Source: a virus. From it: 35,740 nucleotides of DNA. The position numbers and the translations under genes are program-made. The stretch is taken from IMG/VR virus record IMGVR_UViG_3300027749_000280, positions 1 through 35,740 of that record. One strand, given 5' to 3'. Shown piece after piece: positions 31,037 to 35,740 of the stretch. The notes beneath the pieces were generated by a model, which saw nothing but the letters and a program-made list of their open reading frames with translations, was not told where the DNA came from and ran no database searches. The first letter of the stretch is position 1, and each line of letters begins with the position of its first letter.

Positions 31037-31798
31037 ATGCATTACTACCAATTAAATATAGGTGACTACAAGTCACATACAAATCATTTAGATTTAATGG
31101 AAGACTTGGCTTACCGCCGACTTCTTGACCTTTACTATTTACATGAACGACCGTTGAACAATGGTATATCGGTTGTTGCGCGGCAGATAGGAATGCGTGA
31201 ATATGAGGTTCAGGTTCAGACTGTTTTAGAAGAATTTTTTAATTTGACTGAAAATGGGTGGACCAACGCTAGGGCTGACAGAGAAATTCAGCATTACCAA
31301 GGGAAAATTGAACAAGCATCAAGGGCTGGTAAAGCATCTGCTGAACGCAGGCATAACAAGCGTTCAACAGACGTTCAACTAAACAAGAACCAAGAACCAA
31401 TAACCAATAAACAATTAAATAAAGATATATGTCCACCTGACGGTGAACTTGGCAAAATAAAAAAATTACCTGATTGTGAACACAAAGGGGTGATTGAGTT
31501 ATACCACCAGTTTTTGCCAACACTTAGAAAAGTCGAGGTTTGGAACGCAACAAGACAGGGATATTTGCGGCAAAGATGGCGAGAGGTTGCTGAAGAACTT
31601 GCGCAGGAAAAGCCAATAGATACAAACCATGTGCTTAATTGGTGGGGTGAATTTTTTCAACATATCAGCAAATCCAAGTTTTTAATTGGAAAAGTAAACA
31701 GCAAGGATGGTCGTGCATTTACTGCTGACCTCGAATGGATTTTAAAACCCAGTAATTTTGCAAAAATCGTAGAAGGGAAATACCATGGCAATCACTAA
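31037..31798 (+). CDS. DUF1376-domain replication protein
   Basis: 253 residues, ATG after TGTGAGG. The N-terminal domain reads HYYQLNIGDYKSHTNHLDLM, AYRRLLDLYYLHERPL, then NGWTNARADREIQHY, the DUF1376 (YdaU-like) pattern seen in phage replication initiators. A basic linker with AGKASAERRHNKRST follows. The C-terminal 100 residues (ELYHQFLPTLRKVEVWNATR; AFTADLEWILKPSNFAKIVE) form the helical domain usual in phage DnaT/primosome-type proteins. It heads the plus-strand replication operon. Exact role (origin binding or helicase loading) is not determined. Confidence 0.78.
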   Translation: MHYYQLNIGDYKSHTNHLDLMEDLAYRRLLDLYYLHERPLNNGISVVARQIGMREYEVQVQTVLEEFFNLTENGWTNARADREIQHYQGKIEQASRAGKASAERRHNKRSTDVQLNKNQEPITNKQLNKDICPPDGELGKIKKLPDCEHKGVIELYHQFLPTLRKVEVWNATRQGYLRQRWREVAEELAQEKPIDTNHVLNWWGEFFQHISKSKFLIGKVNSKDGRAFTADLEWILKPSNFAKIVEGKYHGNH

Positions 31799-32009
31799 AT
31801 TTAGAAAAGATGAACCGCAAGATAACTTTGATCATTTAATTTGTTCAGTTGCTGGATGCCAAAATCGCTGGTCAGTGCTGATGGAAGGTGAAAGACCTAT
31901 GTGTTCAAAACATAAATGGTCTGAACATAAACCGGCAACAGCAAAAGATATTGCTGCTTTTTTATCTAATAAGCCTGTAAAGCACTGGCAAGATGATGAG
32001 GTGTTTTGA
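31785..32009 (+). CDS. Small zinc-binding-type protein
   Basis: 74 residues, overlapping the DUF1376 gene by 14 bases. A putative zinc site is formed by Cys20, Cys25, Cys40 and His43 (CSVAGC, then MCSKH). The remainder is hydrophilic and ends with Asp/Glu. Its stop overlaps the next start (TGATG). Small zinc-binding proteins are common in phage replication operons. Function unknown. Confidence 0.65.
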   Translation: MAITKFRKDEPQDNFDHLICSVAGCQNRWSVLMEGERPMCSKHKWSEHKPATAKDIAAFLSNKPVKHWQDDEVF

Positions 32010-32275
32010 TGTATGACTACAAAACTTTACTTGACAAAAGACGGGAAGGCCAAGAATTTAGCCTTGCTGACATCAACAGAGCTCTTAAAGATTCAGGAGA
32101 CCTTGCGCAAAACGGAAGCAAAAGAGTGGATTCGCCGATACCGCTTGAAAGTCAAAGAAACAGGGAAACAGCAAGCACAAGCATGGTGGTTGGGAGTGAA
32201 AGAAGCAATAGAAAAGAAGCGTGGGCAGGATGGTCTAAATACCTTGATTGCAGAGATGCAGAGGCAACGACATGA
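32009..32275 (+). CDS. Small replication-operon protein, frame A of a two-frame locus
   Basis: 88 residues from ATG 32009. Its start overlaps the upstream stop (TGATG) and its stop overlaps the RusA start (ATGA), so both ends are coupled. The first 35 residues (MYDYKTLLDKRREGQEFSLA, then DINRALKDSGDL) look like a genuine phage protein start. The remainder is Ser/Arg-rich and looks less protein-like than frame B. The gene may be intact, or the locus may be one protein split by a frameshift near 32100. Function unknown. Confidence 0.5.
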   Translation: MYDYKTLLDKRREGQEFSLADINRALKDSGDLAQNGSKRVDSPIPLESQRNRETASTSMVVGSERSNRKEAWAGWSKYLDCRDAEATT

Positions 32276-32291
32276 TGACAATAGTCTTTGA
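32013..32291 (+). CDS. Small replication-operon protein, frame B of a two-frame locus
   Basis: 92 residues if started at ATG 32013; an alternative TTG start at 32103 has AGGAG close before it. The second half (EAKEWIRRYRLKVKETGKQQ, AQAWWLGVKEAIEKKRG, then GLNTLIAEM) is a helical pattern frequently seen in phage early proteins (RRY-x-x-x-VKE-G, A-x-x-WW, E-x-KRG-x-x-x-L). The first 30 residues in this frame look unconstrained. So frame A seems to be selected at the start and frame B at the end. It overlaps frame A almost completely and RusA by 20 bases. Confidence 0.5.
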   Translation: MTTKLYLTKDGKAKNLALLTSTELLKIQETLRKTEAKEWIRRYRLKVKETGKQQAQAWWLGVKEAIEKKRGQDGLNTLIAEMQRQRHDDNSL

Positions 32292-32694
32292 TGTGCCACT
32301 TGAACCCAAAGGTAAAGGCAGACCAAGATTTTCCCGACATGGAAAATTTACTAAGGTTTACACCGATAAAGCAACTTTAGACTACGAAACAGCAATTCAA
32401 TTGTGTGCCAGTAAAGCAATGGGGATTCAAAAGCCGCTAGAACAGCCTGTAAGCGTTTATTTATACATTAGGGTATCAATTCCTAAGTCGTATTCCAAAA
32501 AACGCTTAGAGGCGTGTTTAAGCGGGGCTGAACGACCAACAAAAAAGCCTGACATTGACAATATTGCAAAATCATTTTTGGATGCAATGAATGGCACGGT
32601 TTATCTTGACGATACGCAAGTGGTTGAACTGAACTTAAAAAAGATTTATTCGGCTGTGGCTGGAGTAAATGTAGCAATCATGGAGGCAAAATGA
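32272..32694 (+). CDS. rusA: RusA-family Holliday junction resolvase
   Basis: 140 residues from ATG 32272, ATGA-coupled to frame A; a GTG-type start at 32248 is not needed. RusA features: FDVPLEPKGKGRPRFSRHGK near the start, the acidic catalytic motif KPDIDNIAKSFLDAMNG, and LDDTQVVELNLKKIY. RusA cuts four-way junctions arising in phage recombination and replication, consistent with the ERF/exonuclease genes on the other strand. Normal length for the family. Confidence 0.88.
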   Translation: MMTIVFDVPLEPKGKGRPRFSRHGKFTKVYTDKATLDYETAIQLCASKAMGIQKPLEQPVSVYLYIRVSIPKSYSKKRLEACLSGAERPTKKPDIDNIAKSFLDAMNGTVYLDDTQVVELNLKKIYSAVAGVNVAIMEAK

Positions 32695-33020
32695 GACCAG
32701 AAGATGCGGCACAAACGATTAGAGACAAAGCTGCGGCGTATGGAGAATTTAAAGCGCAAAGGGTTTACCTTGATGAATTTAGAAAATCCAAAAAAGCTTT
32801 GCTTATGAAAAATGCGCTTGAAATGGGTTACGAGGCGGCAAATGCTCAAGAGCGGGAAGCGTATGCCGACCCTACATATTTGCAATTACTAAAAGGTTTA
32901 GCAGCAGCAATTGAAAAAGAAGAAACTTTGCGTTGGGAAATTGAAGCGGCAAGGTTGGACATTGAAATTTGGCGAACAAGGGAAGCAACAAACAGGATGC
33001 AAGACAAGGCGCACCAATGA
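32691..33020 (+). CDS. Helical phage protein, unknown function
   Basis: 109 residues, ATGA-coupled on both sides. Almost entirely helical and charged: MRPEDAAQTIRDKAAAYGEF, QRVYLDEFRKSKKALLMKNA, then ERAYAD-like EREAYADPTYLQLLKGLAAA and a coiled-coil end (EIEAARLDIEIWRTREATNR). Proteins of this pattern lie beside RusA or HNH genes in many phages, with no assigned role. Confidence 0.65.
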   Translation: MRPEDAAQTIRDKAAAYGEFKAQRVYLDEFRKSKKALLMKNALEMGYEAANAQEREAYADPTYLQLLKGLAAAIEKEETLRWEIEAARLDIEIWRTREATNRMQDKAHQ

Positions 33021-33202
33021 AATGTCCAGTATGTGGAACATGGACAATAGTAAAAGAAACACGAACAAGCACAGGCAACAGCCGCCGCCGCAGGCTGGAA
33101 TGCGCGAATAAACACAGATTTACCACACTGGAGACAATAGTTGTACCAAAAACACCAATACATCCGAAGCAAAAAATTATTAAAACTGGTGGCGGGGCTT
33201 GA
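33017..33202 (+). CDS. NrdR-like zinc-ribbon protein
   Basis: 61 residues from ATG 33017 (ATGA overlap with the previous stop); the upstream start at 32969 is rejected. MKCPVCG with Cys3/Cys6, then SRRRRLECANKHRFTTLETI mirrors the N-terminal zinc ribbon of the NrdR repressor (RRRREC...RFTTFE). The second metal pair appears as Cys29 and His33, not Cys-x2-Cys, and the ATP-cone domain of NrdR is absent. It could bind DNA, and control of host nucleotide-reductase genes is a speculation from the family resemblance. The last 62 bases overlap the HNH gene out of frame. Confidence 0.68.
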   Translation: MKCPVCGTWTIVKETRTSTGNSRRRRLECANKHRFTTLETIVVPKTPIHPKQKIIKTGGGA

Positions 33203-33479
33203 CTGCCAAGCCTGCGGGTCAGGCAATATGGTGCAAGCAGCACACACGAACTGGGGTGGTGGCAAGGGTCGCGGGATCAAGGCTGATGACAACCTAGTGG
33301 CGGCGTTGTGCTTGAAATGCCATTTTGAGATTGACCAAGGCAAAGACTTAACCAAAGAAGAACGACAGGAAAAGTGGCATCTTGCCCATGTTGCAACGGT
33401 TGCCAAATTGTGTGATCAAGGGGCATGGCCTGTTGACTTACCAATTCCCACGTTTACAATGGATGTGCAGTTGTCTTAA
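33141..33479 (+). CDS. HNH-type nuclease-like protein
   Basis: 112 residues from TTG 33141, with GGAG seven bases before it. The N-terminus YIRSKKLLKLVAGLDCQACG seems authentic, so the 62-base overlap with the preceding gene is accepted. Metal ligands Cys22/Cys25 and Cys57/Cys60 with His61, His35 in AAHTNWGGGKGRGIKADD, and LCLKCHFEID match phage HNH / DUF1364-like proteins of the recombination region. It probably nicks or resolves DNA. It is the last gene of the operon, before a strong terminator. Confidence 0.72.
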   Translation: MYQKHQYIRSKKLLKLVAGLDCQACGSGNMVQAAHTNWGGGKGRGIKADDNLVAALCLKCHFEIDQGKDLTKEERQEKWHLAHVATVAKLCDQGAWPVDLPIPTFTMDVQLS

Positions 33480-33481
33480 CA

Positions 33482-33507
33482 GGGGGTATTGTTTCCCCCT
33501 TTTTTTT
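33482..33507 (+). terminator. Strong rho-independent terminator of the replication operon
   Basis: GGGGG (33482-33486), eight-base loop, CCCCC (33495-33499), then eight T (33500-33507). Confidence 0.88.
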
Positions 33508-33509
33508 GA

Positions 33510-33515
33510 TATAGT
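33510..33515 (+). promoter_or_regulatory. -10 element for the DUF5856-like gene, likely leaderless
   Basis: TATAGT (five of six to consensus) ends six bases before ATG 33522, with no Shine-Dalgarno between. The -35 is poor and would fall in the terminator loop. The spacing equals that at 30754-30759. Confidence 0.45.
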
Positions 33516-33521
33516 GGCAAT

Positions 33522-33881
33522 ATGAACGAAGAAGTAGCCGAATTTGTAGCGCACTTGTTGCATAGCAGCACGGTGACGCATTTCATGCACTGGTCAAGCA
33601 CCAGCTTTGCAAAACATAAAGCGTTAGGGAAATATTATGCAAAAATTATTGAACTGGTTGACAGATTTGCAGAAGCGTACATGGGCAAATATGATCAGCT
33701 TAAAAAGTTTCCTGATGAGTTTCATACAGAAAAAGACCCTGTAAAATATTTGGAAAACATGAAAGAATTTGTGGAAGAATCCCGCAAGGAACTGCCACAA
33801 GACACAGAATTGCAAAATTTGGTGGATGAAATCGCCGACTTGATCAATTCAACTTTGTTTAAACTGCGTTATCTTGACTAA
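33522..33881 (+). CDS. DUF5856-like (ferritin/Dps-like helical) protein
   Basis: 119 residues, helical. The sequence STVTHFMHWSSTSFAKHKAL, then YYAKIIELVDRFAEAYMGKY, and PQDTELQNLVDEIADLINST follows the DUF5856 phage family, whose helix layout recalls Dps/ferritin-like proteins (H-x-x-H-W near the start). No ferroxidase function is proven for the phage proteins. It begins a new transcription unit behind the strong terminator. Confidence 0.75.
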   Translation: MNEEVAEFVAHLLHSSTVTHFMHWSSTSFAKHKALGKYYAKIIELVDRFAEAYMGKYDQLKKFPDEFHTEKDPVKYLENMKEFVEESRKELPQDTELQNLVDEIADLINSTLFKLRYLD

Positions 33882-33890
33882 GGAAAAATC

Positions 33891-34103
33891 ATGGCAAATT
33901 TGATGAAAAGAGAACCCAAGAACTACGGTGTAACTGCCTCAATCAAAGGCGATTCAACCGCATCTGATTCAACAGGTGAAAAAATGAGTTCAAAAATGAA
34001 CATTCCTGCCGCCAAAACTAACATGACTGGCGCAGACAAAAAATTTGATGGTGGACGTTCTAACGGCGTTTGCTATTCACACGATCGCAAATCTAGCCAG
34101 TAA
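33891..34103 (+). CDS. Small basic phage protein, unknown
   Basis: 70 residues, ATG after AAGGAAAAATC. Hydrophilic and likely disordered: MANLMKREPKNYGVTASIKG, Lys/Ser/Thr/Gly-rich, then GGRSNGVCYSHDRKSSQ. Its stop overlaps the next start (TAATG). The role is unknown; it stands with other small basic proteins that may bind DNA or virion components. Confidence 0.6.
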   Translation: MANLMKREPKNYGVTASIKGDSTASDSTGEKMSSKMNIPAAKTNMTGADKKFDGGRSNGVCYSHDRKSSQ

Positions 34104-34327
34104 TGGCTAGTTGCGCTGACTGTAAATTCTTTTTGAATGCCCAGATCATGGGCAGTTGCCGCCGTTATCCACAGACTATTAACAGGCACATGAACGATTG
34201 GTGTGGTGAACACGCATTAATTGAACAAGTAATGGTTAATTTACCTGTGTATGACATTATGACTGACACTATTTCTGAGCCTAAAAAGCGCGGAAGAAAG
34301 CCAAAAAATGATCAAGCCATTGCATGA
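34103..34327 (+). CDS. Small Cys-rich protein with AT-hook-like tail
   Basis: 74 residues. Potential zinc ligands occur in CADCKFF (Cys4, Cys7), GSCRRYP (Cys19) and DWCGEH (Cys34, His37). The C-terminus has KKRGRKPKN, close to the AT-hook RGRP core, so minor-groove DNA binding is plausible. Overlaps the GroES-like gene by 20 bases. The Cys-rich pattern occurs in many small phage proteins of unknown function. Confidence 0.62.
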   Translation: MASCADCKFFLNAQIMGSCRRYPQTINRHMNDWCGEHALIEQVMVNLPVYDIMTDTISEPKKRGRKPKNDQAIA

Positions 34328-34565
34328 CCGTGTAGTTGTTCGCCCAAATGTTCGCAAGTTGTCAGACATTATTTATGTCAACAACAAGGAATCATTTAAC
34401 GAGGGAACAGTTGTTGCGGTTGGCCCAAAGGTTGATCAGACTCAGGTTGGTGACTTCATTAAGTATGGCAACGGAGATTATTTAAATTGGCCTGTTCAGC
34501 ACATTGATGGGCAGGATTATCAAATCATTCAAGAAGCCGACATTTGTGCGGTAGTGGAGGCGTAA
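34308..34565 (+). CDS. groES: GroES-like co-chaperonin
   Basis: 85 residues, slightly shorter than bacterial GroES (about 97). The Cpn10 start IKPLHDRVVVRPNVRKLSD, then the mobile-loop region with DIIYVN in place of the usual GGIVL-type tripeptide, GTVVAVGP, VGDFIKYGNG and the end IQEADICAVVE. Phage co-chaperonins (gp31, CocO types) replace or adapt host GroES for folding the coat protein. Mobile-loop changes are typical of phage versions. It lies in a block of small genes close to virion-type genes. Confidence 0.88.
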   Translation: MIKPLHDRVVVRPNVRKLSDIIYVNNKESFNEGTVVAVGPKVDQTQVGDFIKYGNGDYLNWPVQHIDGQDYQIIQEADICAVVEA

Positions 34566-34726
34566 TGGCAAAAGCTGGACTTTATGCAAATATTCATGCC
34601 AAGCAAGAACGTATTAAAGCGGAAAAAGCTGCTGGTAAAACGCCTGAACGTATGAGAACGCCCGGCACAAAGGGCGCACCCACTGCGGCAGCATTTAAAC
34701 AATCTGCCAAGACTGCCAAAAAATGA
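34565..34726 (+). CDS. Small basic phage protein (53 aa)
   Basis: ATG 34565 overlaps the GroES-like stop (TAATG). The product, MAKAGLYANIHAKQERIKAE, continues with a GTKGAPTAAAFKQSAKTAKK tail and an MRTPGTKGAPT segment. This pattern (GLYANIHAK...RMR-PG-KGAPT...F) recurs in small basic phage proteins next to DUF6321-type genes. Function unknown; its charge suggests DNA or virion association. Confidence 0.68.
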   Translation: MAKAGLYANIHAKQERIKAEKAAGKTPERMRTPGTKGAPTAAAFKQSAKTAKK

Positions 34727-34995
34727 AAAAGCACGACAAGCCCATTTCGCACACCATTACGGGTAAAGGTAAAACCTACAACCCAACAGACAAAGGTGCT
34801 GGAATGACCGCTAAAGGTCGTGCTGAATACAACGCAAAGAATAATTCAAATCTCAAACCGCCTGCCCCCAACCCCAAGACTAAAGCAGATGCTGGTCGAA
34901 AAGCCAGTTTTTGTGCAAGAATGGAGGGAGTAGTTAAAAACGCCAAAGGCCCAGCGGAAAGGGCAAAGGCATCCCTTAAAAATTGGAACTGTTAA
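34723..34995 (+). CDS. DUF6321-like small basic protein
   Basis: 90 residues, ATGA-coupled to the previous gene. MTAKGRAEYNAKNNSNLKPP, a long Lys-rich middle, then KASFCARMEGVVKNAKGPAE and the end RAKASLKNWNC. The R-K-S-F-C-A-R-M and C-terminal W-N-C blocks fit DUF6321, a phage protein family of unknown function. Basic charge suggests nucleic acid binding. Confidence 0.72.
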   Translation: MKKHDKPISHTITGKGKTYNPTDKGAGMTAKGRAEYNAKNNSNLKPPAPNPKTKADAGRKASFCARMEGVVKNAKGPAERAKASLKNWNC

Positions 34996-35007
34996 AAGGA
35001 ACACATC

Positions 35008-35448
35008 ATGTCAAACTCACAAGCAATTGGCGCGGCATATCTTGACCAAGATATTATTGATGCCAATTATTCCCTAGTGAACAATATCACAGGGCAATTA
35101 GGTTACACAACTGGCAGCCCAACAACTTCTGGCGTTTCTGTTACTCAGGCAACCAGTAAATCAACAGGCGTTACGCTTAATGCCGCGGCTGGTCAAATTG
35201 TTACTAACAATGCGGCTTTAGCGGCTGGTGCAGAAGTGGCTTTTATAGTCACAAACAGCGCAGTTAGTGCATTAGATATTCCAGTTATTGCTCTTGCATC
35301 AGGCGCAACTACTGCTGGCACTTATCTATTGAGCATTGCAACTGTGGCGGCTGGCACTTTTACTGTTGTAATTTCAAACGCAAGCGCAGGCTCTCTTTCT
35401 GAGGCTTTAACGCTTAATTTTGGAATTCTTCATGTGGCGCAACTGTAA
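35008..35448 (+). CDS. Virion-type beta protein, full-length paralogue of the gene at 1-257
   Basis: 146 residues, ATG after AAAGGAACACATC. Begins MSNSQAIGAAYLDQDIIDAN, then a beta-rich low-charge domain: GVTLNAAAGQIVTNNAALAA, GAEVAFIVTNSAVSALDIPV, GTYLLSIATVAAGTFTVVIS and SLSEALTLNFGILHVAQL. It resembles the GVTLN-x-x-x-GQI type of small phage proteins found near capsid genes. Decoration or adhesion is inferred. Bases 35192-35318 are identical to 1-127. Its stop overlaps the next start (TAATG). Confidence 0.78.
   Translation: MSNSQAIGAAYLDQDIIDANYSLVNNITGQLGYTTGSPTTSGVSVTQATSKSTGVTLNAAAGQIVTNNAALAAGAEVAFIVTNSAVSALDIPVIALASGATTAGTYLLSIATVAAGTFTVVISNASAGSLSEALTLNFGILHVAQL
35192..35318. repeat. 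Exact 127-base direct repeat, copy B (copy A at 1-127)
   Basis: See copy A. Beyond 35319 the paralogues differ at many third positions while protein identity stays high. Confidence 0.9.
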
Positions 35449-35740
35449 TGGCTAGTTCATCTGTACAAAGAAATGCTGGCGCAACAGTAGCGTTATCAGT
35501 CACTTCTACCGCTCACTCGGCAGTTTTGATTGATGATTCTACAAATGACCAGATTAACTACACTTCATTTATCAATACGGGCGCAAGTCCTATTGCGGTG
35601 AAGTGGGGTACAACAGACCCAGGCGCACCAGTATTCCCTACTGACGGCACTAATGGTGACTTTGTTTTGCCCGCAGCGATGAATCTGCCAATGATTATTG
35701 CTACACCAACTACACCATACTATTTAACAGCAAAGTCCAA
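35448..35740 (+). CDS. Virion-type beta protein, 3' truncated; paralogue of the gene at 9149
   Basis: ATG 35448 overlaps the previous stop by one base; 97 codons are visible with no stop before the contig end. The product MASSSVQRNAGATVALSVTS, with STNDQINYTSFINTGASPIA and DFVLPAAMNLPMIIATPTTP, aligns throughout with the 112-residue protein at 9149-9487, which suggests only about 10-15 residues are missing. A small beta-sandwich virion protein is the likely role, perhaps pairing with the preceding gene product. Confidence 0.75.
   Translation, partial: MASSSVQRNAGATVALSVTSTAHSAVLIDDSTNDQINYTSFINTGASPIAVKWGTTDPGAPVFPTDGTNGDFVLPAAMNLPMIIATPTTPYYLTAKS

Overview
The window is most of the genome of a tailed bacteriophage with a P22-like (short-tailed) virion module. 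The evidence is the order terminase small subunit, large subunit, long portal, scaffold, P22-type coat, then gp4-type and gp10-type tail adaptors, DNA-ejection proteins, a collar-domain tail protein and a lysis cassette. Lipoprotein-type and holin/M15-type genes suggest a Gram-negative host; the sequence does not name it. No integrase, long CI-like repressor, reverse transcriptase, CRISPR array or canonical tRNA gene was seen. The first 127 bases recur exactly at 35192-35318 inside a full-length paralogue, so the contig probably breaks at a repeat and a small piece of genome (end of the last gene, start of the first) is missing.

Layout. (1) 1-2208, plus strand: a truncated virion-type beta protein, two small proteins, a ParB-fold protein and a TAGT-type (TET-associated) glycosyltransferase, joined by GTGA stop/start overlaps. 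(2) 2275-9059: packaging and head genes. An unusual 137-base structured, partly tRNA-like intergenic element sits between terS and terL. (3) 9149-14878: a small beta protein, two large fibre/adhesin-like proteins and two small assembly-type proteins. (4) 14888-24204: tail adaptors, cupin-like protein, ejection proteins and a collar tail protein. The two adaptors carry three copies of one inserted cassette. (5) 24207-25965: lysis cassette with XhlA-like protein, two overlapping membrane proteins, 3TM holin and M15 peptidase.

(6) 25835-30620, minus strand: early genes in two transcription units. One carries ERF annealing protein, YqaJ-type exonuclease, an SSB-like protein with a DDIPF tail, a winged-helix protein, a lipoprotein and small membrane proteins. 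The other carries a DUF932 protein. Each is headed by a copy of the same promoter/operator/leader module. (7) 30766-33479, plus strand: a DicC/YdaS-like regulator and a replication/recombination operon (DUF1376 protein, RusA, NrdR-like zinc ribbon, HNH protein), closed by a strong terminator. (8) 33522-35740: DUF5856-like protein, small basic proteins, a GroES-like co-chaperonin and two virion-type beta proteins that are paralogues of genes elsewhere in the window.

The early minus-strand genes look like a red-type recombination pathway (exonuclease, annealing protein, SSB, with RusA on the other strand). The plus-strand replication operon diverges from them across an operator region. The late genes run from terS to the lysin and converge on the early operon at about 25.9 kb. 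No stretch longer than 300 bases lacks a gene; the longest gaps (2698-2848, 29266-29409, 30621-30765) all hold structured or regulatory sequence.
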